A DNA stretch of 44,184 bases from DATAXP01 sp036272935. GTDB lineage: Bacteria > Planctomycetota > Planctomycetia > Pirellulales > PNKZ01. The notes under the pieces are model-generated. The model was given only the letters and a program-made list of their open reading frames with translations. It was not told where the DNA came from and did not search any database. A program made the position numbers and the translations under genes. This document shows, piece after piece, positions 1 to 8,220 of this stretch. Location: assembly GCA_036272935.1 (NCBI GenBank), contig DATAXP010000142.1:1-44184 (forward strand), in the 5' to 3' direction. The number at the start of each line of letters is the position of its first letter. Position 1 is the stretch's first letter.

Positions 1-424
1 GGACTGAAGCGTTGCTGGCATGCGCCGCTGAGCTTGGCAGGAACAGAGATACGATCCGGTGAATCGCCCAAGCAGCAATGCAGTCACAGCAACGCTTAAC
101 TATTACGACACATGGAGCTTCGGCTTAACTTCGCGGCATTCTGGAGCGTCCCCTTTTTCGGCCGGGCGGCTGTTGTCGCGCTGGACTGCCACGTTGCCGG
201 CCGCTAATGTGTGCGTTACCGTCAACGGAACACCATCAGTGAGCTGTGGCTGGCAGTCGGCGTTTCGTCGGTGGATTGTCGGCCGCTGCGGGTAGCTGGT
301 ATGCGTGGAACTTGGGGGCTTACGGTTGCGGCTTGGGCGTGCAACTCGGTGGGTCGGTGCTGCGCGCTTCGGCCCGAAGCCGAAGCTCTCCGTTTGAGCG
401 GACGAATTCGTATTTGCCGATCAG
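1..424. other. No supportable gene; possible truncated C-terminus at the left edge
   Basis: I see no recognisable gene here. A plus-strand frame entering from the left edge (3-62) reads about 19 residues and stops at 60-62; it may be the tail of a gene outside the window, but it is too short to identify. The longer frames in this stretch (for example 59-295) are rich in Arg, Ser and Trp, have no recognised motif and no ribosome binding site, and look like chance open frames in GC-rich DNA. Confidence 0.4.
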
Positions 425-724
425 TCACTGATCGTCGCCGTAGAGGGTCCGCTTGCGGGCGATCATCTGCTCGACAAGCATCGAGACGCCGGGGTCAGGA
501 GCATTTTTCGCCAAGCGTCGCACCTGGCTCACCCAACGATCTCCGCGCTGCACCGCGTCGTAGACCACCGAGTTCCAAACGGTAAAGGCGATTTTCAAGG
601 CCCCTTCCATTTCCTGCTCGCCGGCCTCGGGGCCCAGCGGCGCCAAGAGCGGCTCGGCGAACTCCAGAAACGTGGCGGAGATCTTCCGCGCCGGGAACTT
701 TAGTGTGCCGCGAGATCGTGACAT
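425..724 (-). CDS. Hypothetical small protein (99 aa)
   Basis: I do not recognise a named family. The protein is 99 residues with an N-terminal basic stretch (Ser/Arg/Lys) followed by a mostly helical body containing a Phe-Ala-Glu-Pro-Leu-Leu segment near residues 22-27, and a charged C-terminus. The start at 724 is chosen because a good GGAGG ribosome binding site lies about 8 bases upstream; the frame stays open further upstream (to 973), but that part reads as low-complexity Arg/Pro sequence and overlaps the metallophosphoesterase remnant on the other strand. Short proteins of this general look, with an acidic 'AEPLLAPLGP'-like segment, are scattered through planctomycete genomes as unknowns. 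It stands alone, with no operon partner. The gene itself is well supported by its start signal; its function is unknown. Confidence 0.6.
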   Translation of the reverse strand: MSRSRGTLKFPARKISATFLEFAEPLLAPLGPEAGEQEMEGALKIAFTVWNSVVYDAVQRGDRWVSQVRRLAKNAPDPGVSMLVEQMIARKRTLYGDDQ

Positions 725-813
725 GATCTTGCCTCCTGCAAGGGGATTTCCGCGGTGCTCTGGAGGCAGTTTACCACGCAACGCCTGGACTGGACTTTCC
801 CACGATTGGCGCG

Positions 814-1071
814 GTGACCGTCGTAAATCCGGGCAGCGTTGAGTTGGCTCGCGATACTCCCGGGTTGGCATGCTATGCTTTATTGGAAGGAAACGTCGTC
901 GTTTTGAAGCGCATTCCGTACGACGTACGAGAGACCGTGGAGGCAATTGAAGCTGCTCCGCTGAGTGAAACAATCAAGCAAGGTTTGATCGCAAAGATTC
1001 TCCCTCTCGAACGGAATCGAGCAAGCGAGGTCGTAGCCGTGCATCTTCGTACGACAGCGACTGAGGCGTGA
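814..1071 (+). pseudogene. C-terminal remnant of a metallophosphoesterase (YfcE/calcineurin-like)
   Basis: The 85-residue frame opens with Thr-Val-Val-Asn-Pro-Gly-Ser-Val, then an Ala-Arg-Asp turn, a Tyr-Ala-Leu-Leu-Glu strand, and a Val-Leu-Lys-Arg-Ile-Pro-Tyr-Asp-Val segment. This is the usual C-terminal end of small calcineurin-like phosphoesterases, where the NPGS motif follows the last metal-binding GHTH motif. The N-terminal half, with the Asp/His metal ligands and the GHTH motif, is absent. Upstream in the same frame (about 760-813) a few further residues could belong to it, but no metal motif is found. The GTG at 814 is not a convincing start. I conclude that it is a truncated remnant, not a working enzyme. 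The family assignment rests on motif recall only. Confidence 0.6.
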
Positions 1072-1268
1072 CCTTCGGCACGGGGTTCGCACACGAGGTC
1101 GCTAGGTGGTGGTGGTGATGGAGTTCGCCCTAACCGCCGTGCCCTAAGCGCGGCTGATAACTCCTACCTTGGAGGTGCCTTCAGGTAGAGAGTGTATTTT
1201 CAGGCCTGCGGTAACTCTTCCGCGGTTTCTTGTGCAGCCGGCAACGGTCAAAGGTTCTAAAAAACCCA
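1072..1268. other. Intergenic stretch, nothing recognised
   Basis: About 200 bases between the phosphoesterase remnant and the RND stub. I see no gene, no convincing promoter pair and no strong hairpin. Confidence 0.4.
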
Positions 1269-1409
1269 ATGGCTTCAAAGTTTCTTGATCGGTTGGCGCT
1301 GGCGCTCGGCATTTCGATCATGATCTTGTTCATAGGCCGGCTGTCGATCACGACGCTGCCCATCTCGCAGTTTCCCGACGTTGCTCCCCAAAGCGTGATC
1401 CGGCAATAA
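1269..1409 (+). pseudogene. RND permease N-terminal stub (46 codons)
   Basis: An ATG at 1269 opens a 46-codon frame ending at TAA 1407-1409. It encodes a hydrophobic helix (about residues 8-24) followed by Thr-Thr-Leu-Pro-Ile-Ser-Gln-Phe-Pro-Asp-Val-Ala-Pro. This is the first transmembrane helix and first periplasmic motif of AcrB-type pumps. The true permease starting at 2653 has the equivalent Glu-Thr-Leu-Pro-Ile-Ala-Gln-Phe-Pro-Asp-Ile-Ala-Pro. The two are clearly related but differ at many positions, so this is not a recent copy of the downstream gene. It stops after the motif and lies 5 bases before the adaptor start. It is either the relic of another RND permease removed by deletion or a short translated leader that couples to the adaptor gene. 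The former is more likely. Confidence 0.75.
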
Positions 1410-1414
1410 ATGCG

Positions 1415-2599
1415 ATGAAACTCATTATCAAGCGGCGGCCTGCCATCATCTTCACGCTGATCGCTGCGCTCGCAATTGGCGGCCTGCTGGCAATGTCGAC
1501 GATCCGGGCCGCTGTCGGCGTGGACTCCAAGCATCTGGACTGGCTCTTCGGCGGTAAGTTCAAGTCGTTTTTTCAGAAGGACGAGTCGACTTCGCAGCCA
1601 GAGCAGGACATCGTGGTCACGAGTCCGAAGATCACGGACGTGATGATCACCGAATCATTCGTCTGCCAGATTCGTTCACAACGTCACATCGAGGTTCGTG
1701 CCCTGGAAGGCGGGTATCTCAGCACGATCTCGATCAGCGAGGGACAGGCGGTGAAGAAAGGAGACGTGATGTTCCAGATCCTGCCCGTTCTTTACAAGGC
1801 AAAACTGGACGCCGAGAACGCCAAAGCCGAAGTCGCGAAACTGAAATATCAGTACACCCAAAATTTGGTCGAGAAAAACGCCGTCTCGCAGAACGAGGCG
1901 TTACTGCAGAAGGCCGAAATGGCGGAGGCGCAGGCCAAGGCAAATCAGGCGGCGGCTGAATTGAACTTCACCGACGTGAGAGCGCCTTTCGACGGCATCG
2001 TCGACCGTCTGCTGCAGCGGGAGGGAAGCCTCATCAAGGAGGGAGACATTCTCACAACGTTAGCCGATAACAGCGTGATGTGGGTCTATTTCAACGTGCC
2101 CGAGAAATACTACCTGCATTACATGGCTACCCGAAAGGAGCGTGAAAAGGACAAAATCGAGCTGGTGCTGGCCGACGGCGAAACGTTCCCACAAGCCGGT
2201 AAGATCAATGCGATCGAGGCCGACTTCAACAATCAGAATGGGAACATCAAGTTCCGCGCCGATTTCGTGAACCCGGATGGCCTGTTGCGTCACGGCCAGA
2301 CCGGCACCATCAAGATCCGGCGCCTCTTGAAGAACGCCCTCGTCATCCCCCAGCGAGCGACGTTCGACCTCCTCGATAAGCGATACGTTTGGGTCGTCGA
2401 CAAGAACGACGTCGCACATCAGACCTTGATCACCGTCAAGAACGAACTTGAGGACATTTTTGTCATCGGCAGCGGGCTCGACGTGAGCGACAAAATTGTT
2501 CTGGAAGGTGTTCGGGAGGTCGAGGAAGGCCAAAAAGTGGAATACGAGTTTCTTGCTCCCGACGAGGCCCTTAAAAGCCAAAAATTCCACGCGGAATAG
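1415..2599 (+). CDS. RND efflux periplasmic adaptor (membrane fusion protein)
   Basis: Adaptor subunit of a tripartite resistance-nodulation-division pump; it would link the inner-membrane permease to an outer-membrane channel. The 394-residue protein has an N-terminal membrane anchor or signal segment (about residues 9-30), a beta-strand/lipoyl half with Glu-Val-Arg-Ala-Leu-Glu-Gly-Gly-Tyr and Gly-Gln-Ala-Val-Lys-Lys-Gly-Asp (about 94-115), an Ala/Glu/Lys-rich alpha-helical hairpin (about 125-180), the second lipoyl half with Val-Arg-Ala-Pro-Phe-Asp-Gly-Ile-Val (about 187-196), then beta-barrel and membrane-proximal domains. Length is normal for the HlyD_D23/AcrA family. ATG 1415 follows the RND stub stop by 5 bases. 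The permease gene starts 53 bases downstream, so the two are probably one transcript. The substrate cannot be told from sequence. Confidence 0.92.
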   Translation: MKLIIKRRPAIIFTLIAALAIGGLLAMSTIRAAVGVDSKHLDWLFGGKFKSFFQKDESTSQPEQDIVVTSPKITDVMITESFVCQIRSQRHIEVRALEGGYLSTISISEGQAVKKGDVMFQILPVLYKAKLDAENAKAEVAKLKYQYTQNLVEKNAVSQNEALLQKAEMAEAQAKANQAAAELNFTDVRAPFDGIVDRLLQREGSLIKEGDILTTLADNSVMWVYFNVPEKYYLHYMATRKEREKDKIELVLADGETFPQAGKINAIEADFNNQNGNIKFRADFVNPDGLLRHGQTGTIKIRRLLKNALVIPQRATFDLLDKRYVWVVDKNDVAHQTLITVKNELEDIFVIGSGLDVSDKIVLEGVREVEEGQKVEYEFLAPDEALKSQKFHAE

Positions 2600-2652
2600 G
2601 TAACTCTTCGCGACGTTCTCAACACCGAACGGTATGTGACAGATCCCGAACC

Positions 2653-5600
2653 GTGCTCACAAAAATCCTCACTCGGCCGGCATTGGCGATTGTCATCTCG
2701 GTCTTCCTCTTATTCTTGGGGGGCCTGGGGATCGAGACTCTCCCGATCGCGCAATTCCCCGACATCGCGCCGCCGACAGTGATGGTTTCCATTTCTTATC
2801 CCGGCGCCAGCGCGAACGTCCTGGTCGAATCGGTCTTGATTCCGTTGGAGCAATCCATCAACGGCGTCCAGAACATGCGGTTCATTTCCTCCTCCGCGAC
2901 CAGTGCCGGTGAAGCAACGATTGTTATCTATTTCGAGCCGGGTACGGATCCCAACATCAATGTCGTGAACGTGCAAAACCGGGTCAGCATCGCGCTGTTC
3001 CAACTCCCGCCCTTGGTGGTGCGCGAGGGGATTCTCGTTAGTCAGGTCGTGCCGAGCATGCTGATGTACGTGAACATTTACAGCACGGACCCACACGCCG
3101 ACCAGAAAGATCTCTTCAACTTTGCGAATGTCTACGTCATGCCCCGGCTCAAGCGGATCAAAGGCATGGGCATTCCCAGGAACCTCGGCAATCGCATCTA
3201 TGCGATGCGAGTGTGGCTCGATCCCGACCGCATGCGCGCTTACGACGTGTCCACGGAAGACGTCATGAAGGCGCTTTCGGAACAGAGCGTCATTGGCTCG
3301 CCCGGACGGCTCGGCCAAGCCACAGGCAAGACGTCGCAATCAAAAGAGTACGTGTTGACCTACATCGGGCGGTTCAACAAGCCAGAGCAGTATGCAAACA
3401 TCATTGTGAAAGAAAACCCAGACGGCGAGATCCTGCGTCTTAAAGATATTGGCAATGTGGAGCTGGGTCCGCAGTTCTTCGACATTTATTCCGACATCGA
3501 CGGGCATCCCGCGGCATCCATCGTTCTGAAGCAGGCCCCTGGATCGAACGCGGCCGAAGTGATCGAGGAGATCAAGGCGGAACTCGAAAAAATCAAGAAG
3601 CAGTCATTCCCCCCGGGGATGGACTATGAATTTGCCTACGACGTTTCAAAATTTCTCGACGCCTCGATCGAAAAGGTGCTGCACACCCTGCTTGAGGCGT
3701 TCATTCTGGTGTCGCTCGTGGTCTACATGTTCCTCGGGGATTTACGATCCACGCTGATTCCGACACTCGCGGTTCCGGTGTCGCTGGTCGGGACCTTCTT
3801 TGTCTTGCGGTTGATGGGGCTGTCGATCAACCTGATCACACTGTTCGCTATGGTTCTCGCCATTGGTGTCGTGGTGGACGATGCGATCGTGGTGGTCGAG
3901 GCGGTGCACGCCAAGATGGCCCAACAGCACTTGTCCCCCTACCTGGCGACCAGCAAGGTGATGCGCGAGATCTCAGGCGCGATCATTGCCATCACGCTTG
4001 TGATGACGTCCGTCTTCGTTCCGGTGACATTCGTCCCCGGGGCTGTCGGAACTTTCTACCGCGAGTTCGGGATCACGATGGCCACGGCCATTGTTCTGTC
4101 CGGATTGATCGCCTTGACGCTGACGCCGGTACTCTGTGCGATGATTCTCAAGCCGCACAACCACACGAGCACCGACAGGCAGACAATCCCAGCCCCTGAC
4201 ACGAGCTACGTGAAAAGGCCACGCGGCCTCGGAGTCAAGCTGCTAGTTGGGACCGGAGGGTTATTGCTCTTGGGTGGCATAACCTACCTGGCATACGAGT
4301 TGTGGGGGCCGGTTGGCTTCGGGCTCATTCTTCTGCCGTTCGTGCAGCGCCCTTTTGACCGCGCCGTCGAGAAGGTTACAGACGGCTACACCGCAATCGT
4401 GCGTCGGATCGCCACGCGTCGAATGCTGACCACGGCCGTCGTAGGAGGTTTTGCCGTCGGCATCGTGATTATCAACACGCGGCTTGCGACGGGCTTTATT
4501 CCCGGCGAGGACCAAGGCATCATCTACGCCGTCCTCCAAACACCTCCGGGCTCCACGCTCGAATACACCAACGCGAAATCCCAGGAGCTCGAGAAGATTG
4601 CAAAGAAGATCGAGGAAGTCTCCTCCGTGACCTCGTTAGCCGGCTACGAGGTGCTGACCGAAGGCCGTGGGTCGAACTCGGGGACCTGCATCGTCAACCT
4701 GAAAAACTGGTCCGACCGCAAACGAACCGCACGCCAGATCATCGTGGAGCTAGAGGAAAGATGCCGTCGGATCAGCAACGTGAAGCTCGAGTTTTTTGAA
4801 CCGCCCGCGGTTCCCGGCTTTGGCACGGCCGGGGGCATCTCCATGCTAGTGCTCGACATGACGTTCTCGTCCGATTACCAGCGACTCGGAGAGGTAATCG
4901 AAAAGTTCATGGCTGCCCTGAAGAAGCGCAAGGAAGTGACGAACATGTTCACTTTCTACGCCGCGAACTACCCGCAGTACGAATTGGTCATCGACAACGA
5001 CGTGGCGATGCAGAAGGGTGTAACGATCAAGGCGGCGATGGACAACCTGAATATTCTCATTGGCAGCACCTGGGAGCAGGGATTCATTCGGTTCAACTTC
5101 TTCTACAAGGTTTTCGTCCAGGCCAAGCCGGAGTTCCGGCGCTACCCGGAGGACCTCGACAACCTGTTCGTCAAGAACGACAAAGGAGAAATGGTCCCCT
5201 ACTCAGCGTTCATGACCATCAAGGAAAAGCAGGGCTTGAATGAGATCACTCGATACAACCTGTACACTTCCGCCGCCATCCAATGCGCGCCGAGTGCTGG
5301 CTACAGCACCGGTCAAGCCATCCAGGCGATCAAGGAGGTTGCTGCCCAGACGCTGCCTCGCGGATTCGACATCGGCTGGTTTGGGCTCTCTTACGACGAA
5401 GCGCGAAAAGGGAACGAGGCGATCTATATCTTCTTTGTCGTCGTCGCCTTCGTCTATCTTGTACTAGTCGCGCAGTACGAGAGCTTTATCTTGCCGCTGG
5501 CAGTGATCTTATCGCTGCCGATCGGGCTTTTCGGCTGCTTCCTCTTCCTGCAGGCCATGGGTCTAGCGAACGACGTCTATGCTCAGATCGGTTTGGTCAT

Positions 5601-5985
5601 GCTAGTCGGTCTCCTCGGCAAGAACGCGATCTTAATCGTGGAATTCGCGGTCCAGCGGCGGCGGGACGGCGTGTCTCTCCAGGAGGCGGCCATCGAAGGC
5701 GCAAAACTGCGCTTCCGGCCGATTCAGATGACCTCCTTCGCCTTCATCGCCGGTCTCATTCCGTTGGTTGTGGCTACCGGTGCCGGGGCGATCGGAAACC
5801 GCACGATTGGCACCACCGCGGTCGGCGGGATGCTCTTCGGCACTCTGATCGGGGTGCTGATCATTCCAGGTCTTTACTACTTGTTCGCCAAGCTTTCCGG
5901 AGACCGCAAACTTCTTCATACCGAGACCGATGCACCTCTCAGCGAGAGTGAGGTCATCGCGCCGGTGGTGGTAGAAGCGCAGTAG
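2653..5985 (+). CDS. RND efflux permease (AcrB/HAE1-like)
   Basis: Inner-membrane proton-driven pump subunit, 1110 residues, starting at GTG 2653. The N-terminal Leu-Pro-Ile-Ala-Gln-Phe-Pro-Asp motif follows TM1. The proton-relay pair is present as Asp409-Asp410 in Val-Val-Val-Asp-Asp-Ala-Ile-Val (AcrB Asp407/408), and the TM10 lysine is Lys990 in Gly-Leu-Leu-Gly-Lys-Asn-Ala-Ile (AcrB Lys940). Two periplasmic pore/docking regions lie at about residues 40-330 and 600-890. It is about 60 residues longer than AcrB; the excess lies between about residues 500 and 570 and includes an extra hydrophobic Gly/Leu-rich stretch (about 527-567) before the second periplasmic repeat. It pairs with the adaptor directly upstream. 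No outer-membrane factor gene is adjacent, so TolC-like function must come from elsewhere. Drug or metabolite specificity is unknown. Confidence 0.95.
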   Translation: MLTKILTRPALAIVISVFLLFLGGLGIETLPIAQFPDIAPPTVMVSISYPGASANVLVESVLIPLEQSINGVQNMRFISSSATSAGEATIVIYFEPGTDPNINVVNVQNRVSIALFQLPPLVVREGILVSQVVPSMLMYVNIYSTDPHADQKDLFNFANVYVMPRLKRIKGMGIPRNLGNRIYAMRVWLDPDRMRAYDVSTEDVMKALSEQSVIGSPGRLGQATGKTSQSKEYVLTYIGRFNKPEQYANIIVKENPDGEILRLKDIGNVELGPQFFDIYSDIDGHPAASIVLKQAPGSNAAEVIEEIKAELEKIKKQSFPPGMDYEFAYDVSKFLDASIEKVLHTLLEAFILVSLVVYMFLGDLRSTLIPTLAVPVSLVGTFFVLRLMGLSINLITLFAMVLAIGVVVDDAIVVVEAVHAKMAQQHLSPYLATSKVMREISGAIIAITLVMTSVFVPVTFVPGAVGTFYREFGITMATAIVLSGLIALTLTPVLCAMILKPHNHTSTDRQTIPAPDTSYVKRPRGLGVKLLVGTGGLLLLGGITYLAYELWGPVGFGLILLPFVQRPFDRAVEKVTDGYTAIVRRIATRRMLTTAVVGGFAVGIVIINTRLATGFIPGEDQGIIYAVLQTPPGSTLEYTNAKSQELEKIAKKIEEVSSVTSLAGYEVLTEGRGSNSGTCIVNLKNWSDRKRTARQIIVELEERCRRISNVKLEFFEPPAVPGFGTAGGISMLVLDMTFSSDYQRLGEVIEKFMAALKKRKEVTNMFTFYAANYPQYELVIDNDVAMQKGVTIKAAMDNLNILIGSTWEQGFIRFNFFYKVFVQAKPEFRRYPEDLDNLFVKNDKGEMVPYSAFMTIKEKQGLNEITRYNLYTSAAIQCAPSAGYSTGQAIQAIKEVAAQTLPRGFDIGWFGLSYDEARKGNEAIYIFFVVVAFVYLVLVAQYESFILPLAVILSLPIGLFGCFLFLQAMGLANDVYAQIGLVMLVGLLGKNAILIVEFAVQRRRDGVSLQEAAIEGAKLRFRPIQMTSFAFIAGLIPLVVATGAGAIGNRTIGTTAVGGMLFGTLIGVLIIPGLYYLFAKLSGDRKLLHTETDAPLSESEVIAPVVVEAQ

Positions 5986-6015
5986 ACACAACCTTCACAC
6001 CAACTGAGATTGCGC

Positions 6016-6034
6016 CCGTCGTCAACGCCGACGG
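6016..6034 (+). terminator. Weak hairpin after the RND permease
   Basis: CCGTCG (6016-6021) and CGACGG (6029-6034) can form a 6-bp stem with a 7-base loop, 31 bases after the permease stop. There is no following T-run, so intrinsic termination is doubtful. Confidence 0.2.
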
Positions 6035-6165
6035 ACAAAGTCATTGGATGAAAGGGTGTTGTTGCTTGTCGTGTTCTTCATTCTGACAATCGCTTTTTTT
6101 CATCTTCCGACGACGATCGTTGAATGACTTCGCGATCGCGCGCCGGGCACGACTGCGGTCAGCAG

Positions 6166-6211
6166 TGCTGTGCGCGACGACATTTGGGACTTTCCGCGCG
6201 AGTTCTCGCCA
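6166..6211 (+). repeat. Left terminal inverted repeat of the insertion sequence
   Basis: Partner of 7724-7770. Conserved blocks are TGCTG at the outer edge, ACATTTGGGA, and GCGCGAGTTCTCGCCA at the inner edge; the segment between the first two blocks is poorly conserved. Confidence 0.8.
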
Positions 6212-6278
6212 TTAGGACGGCTACTTTCCTCGCTCCCGTTGAGTTTCAACTTGACGTGTTTTTGGTGATTATTGAGGG

Positions 6279-7568
6279 ATGACCTCAACCACCCGCACCC
6301 AGCGCCGGTATGATCATCGCCTGCGAGAGATGGTCTGCAACAGCAAGAACATCGACGCGGCAGTCGGGTGCGGAGTACCCCGATCTACAGCGCGTGGCTG
6401 GCTCGCGCCGCTGGCGGCGCCAGTCGTGACGTTGCCAGCCACCAACCCTGACAACGTTCACCTGCAGCAGCAGGTCCTCGTCCTCCGTCGTCGCCTTGAC
6501 CGCCTCGTCTCGCTGCTGCGACTGATTACGCTGCTGCTCAAAGTCGCGGGCTTTTCGTTGGCCAGCGTGCGGTTGCCGGAAGGCACTGCTAAGACACGGC
6601 TGCTGCGGGCCATTGACCGCTCCCGATCGCATTTCACCCTGCGTGCCGTGCTCCGCATGGTGGGCTTGTCTCACACCAGGTACCACGCCTGGAGCAACGA
6701 GACGCCTTGCAGCCTGGCCGACCACGGGTCGTGTCCGCGCAGTTCGCCGCAGCAACTCACGCTGGACGAAGTCAACGCGATCCGGGACATGGTCACTTCC
6801 GACGAGTACCGAGATGTGCCGACCGGAACGCTGGCCCGGTTGGCCCAGCGAATCGGCAAGGTCTTTGCTTCGGCGAATACCTGGCGCCGCTTGGTCCGGC
6901 TTCACCGCTGGCGCCGGCCCCGACAACGCGTTTATCCAGCCAAGCCCAAAATCGGCATTCGAGCTTCGTGCGCCAACGAAATCTGGCACATCGACACCAC
7001 GCTGATCCGCCTGCTCGACGGCAGTCGTGTTTACTTGCGCGCCGTGATCGACAATTTCTCGCGGCGGATTCTGGCCTGGAACGTCAGTGCTACGTTCGAT
7101 CCCGAGTCCTCGGCGAAACTCTTGTTGGACACCGTGCGCAATATGAATGCGCCGGGCGTGCCCACTCTGATGACCGACGGCGGAGGCGAAAACTTCAATC
7201 CTGCCGTGGATGAATTGGAGCGTTCGGGCCTGCTGAAACGTGTCCTCGCGCAGACCGACATCCAATTCTCGAACTCGATGATCGAGTCCTGGTGGCGCGT
7301 GCTCAAGCATCAGTGGCTGTACCTGAACACGCTCGATACCCTGGCAACGGTGCAGAAGCTCGTCGCGTTCTACGTCGAGCAGCACAATAGGCATCTCCCG
7401 CATGCCGCGTTTCAAGGCCAGACACCCGACGAGATTTACTTCGGCACGGGTGCAGACATTCCCAAACAGTTGGCGGCTGCGAAAGTCGCAGCTCGGCAAG
7501 CGCGTCTGGCGGCCAATCGGGCCGTCCGCTGCCAGAGTTGTAGCGAGGCGGTGGCCATCAGCAACTGA
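6279..7568 (+). CDS. IS transposase, integrase-core (rve) DDE family
   Basis: Transposase of 429 residues catalysing strand transfer of its own insertion sequence. An N-terminal helix-turn-helix-like region (about residues 10-45) is followed by a second DNA-binding segment (about 100-215) and an integrase core. The catalytic triad is visible: Asp in Trp-His-Ile-Asp-Thr-Thr, Asp in Met-Thr-Asp-Gly-Gly-Gly-Glu-Asn, and Glu in Met-Ile-Glu-Ser-Trp-Trp. There are 35 residues between the second Asp and the Glu, the DD35E spacing of IS3/IS481-like and retroviral integrases. The single uninterrupted frame (no orfA/orfB frameshift) is more like IS481 than classical IS3. The start at ATG 6279 has a short GAGGG just upstream. 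All catalytic residues are intact, so it may still be active. The subgroup is not certain. Confidence 0.92.
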   Translation: MTSTTRTQRRYDHRLREMVCNSKNIDAAVGCGVPRSTARGWLAPLAAPVVTLPATNPDNVHLQQQVLVLRRRLDRLVSLLRLITLLLKVAGFSLASVRLPEGTAKTRLLRAIDRSRSHFTLRAVLRMVGLSHTRYHAWSNETPCSLADHGSCPRSSPQQLTLDEVNAIRDMVTSDEYRDVPTGTLARLAQRIGKVFASANTWRRLVRLHRWRRPRQRVYPAKPKIGIRASCANEIWHIDTTLIRLLDGSRVYLRAVIDNFSRRILAWNVSATFDPESSAKLLLDTVRNMNAPGVPTLMTDGGGENFNPAVDELERSGLLKRVLAQTDIQFSNSMIESWWRVLKHQWLYLNTLDTLATVQKLVAFYVEQHNRHLPHAAFQGQTPDEIYFGTGADIPKQLAAAKVAARQARLAANRAVRCQSCSEAVAISN

Positions 7569-7723
7569 CGCCGGTCGAACGAAGGAATCGGGCGAAGTTG
7601 GGTGCCGGTGCGCGCGGACTCCTTGAAAGGTGCTCCGGTCATCGGACAAGCCGTCGTTCCGGGTAGCGTAGCCGCGATTCTTTTGCCCGGACTTGGACAT
7701 CTCTTGGCCTCCCACACTCAAAG

Positions 7724-7770
7724 TGGCGAGAACTCGCGCAGAAAACTCCCAAATGTTGTGGTGGTCAGCA
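7724..7770 (-). repeat. Right terminal inverted repeat of the insertion sequence
   Basis: Reverse-complement partner of 6166-6211, one base longer. It lies 156 bases after the transposase stop, so the element has a longer non-coding right end (about 200 bases) than is usual. Confidence 0.8.
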
Positions 7771-8000
7771 GGGCAAAGCTCGTGTCGCGATCGAGCAGCA
7801 GCTATCGTTTCCCGTTTAAGAATCCGTCTTCGCAATCGGTCAAGTTTCGGGCGATCTGCGTCGTCCACGGTCCATCGGGGCTCCACGTGAGACCGACGAA
7901 ATGGACCCGGCGCGTCCCCCAATTCCAATACGAACAATAGGTAATAGGTGACCAGACCGCCTTTGGTCCAAACCTCGATCGTCGTGAAATCCACGCAGGC
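7771..8000 (-). pseudogene. Remnant of a second transposase/integrase-core gene, interrupted by the IS
   Basis: Read on the minus strand, the pieces give Val-Asp-Phe-Thr-Thr-Ile-Glu-Val-Trp-Thr (from about 7997), Leu-Val-Thr-Tyr-Tyr-Leu-Leu-Phe-Val-Leu-Glu-Leu, then in another frame Thr-Arg-Arg-Val-His-Phe-Val-Gly, Ala-Arg-Asn-Leu-Thr-Asp-Cys, Gly-Phe-Leu-Asn-Gly-Lys-Arg, and Leu-Leu-Leu-Asp-Arg-Asp-Thr-Ser-Phe. This is the core of a common bacterial transposase (first Asp motif and the Asp-Arg-Asp motif). Two lesions are clear: an extra base in the C-run at 7916-7920 shifts the frame, and a TAG (7802-7804) replaces an expected Tyr codon in Gly-Lys-Arg-Tyr-Leu-Leu. It ends abruptly at the outer end of the neighbouring IS. 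It is dead. Confidence 0.75.
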
Positions 8001-8220
8001 TCATGGTGCGGCATCACGGGCGCGGGAAGTTGCTTTCTCAACTTCCGCCGCCGACCTGCCGCCGTCAACCGACTGACGCCTGAGTCGGTAACTGTTCCAG
8101 ACCGTCCGGATCGTTGTGAATTGCAGCGCGGCGGAGTATTTTCACCCTACGGGGAGTGGCCGGCGAACCGGCGGTGCTAGCGCGGATCGAGATTTCCGCA
8201 TGAACGCACTGCCAAAGCGC
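8001..8220. other. Intergenic: decayed DNA with a small hairpin
   Basis: No gene is recognised. On the minus strand, GCCGG-TTCG-CCGGC (8159-8172) forms a tight tetraloop hairpin about 50 bases after the dehydrogenase stop. Without a T-run it is only a possible transcript end or RNA-stabilising stem. Confidence 0.35.

Larger units (their letters stand above)
6166..7770 (+). mobile_element. Insertion sequence with DD35E transposase, about 1.6 kb
   Basis: A single transposase gene (6279-7568) is bracketed by imperfect inverted repeats: left 6166-6211 and right 7724-7770. Both begin with TGCTG at the outer end and share the inner cores ACATTTGGGA and GCGCGAGTTCTCGCCA, with one single-base gap between them. 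No target-site duplication is visible: the 5 bases outside the left end are AGCAG and outside the right end GGGCA. The right boundary falls exactly where a second transposase remnant on the minus strand is cut off, so the element probably inserted into that gene. Absence of a duplication and of the remnant's other half on the left suggests a later deletion or rearrangement. The exact outer ends are uncertain by a few bases. Confidence 0.8.

Noticed and set aside
6285..7994. 569-codon open frame antisense to the IS transposase
   Set aside because: It runs across the IS end into the transposase remnant, is Arg/Gln/His-rich with no family motif, and mirrors the codon bias of the real transposase on the other strand.
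8159..8172. Tetraloop hairpin as intrinsic terminator of the minus-strand block
   Set aside because: The stem is only 5 bp and there is no T-run on the minus strand; kept only as a note within the intergenic entry.
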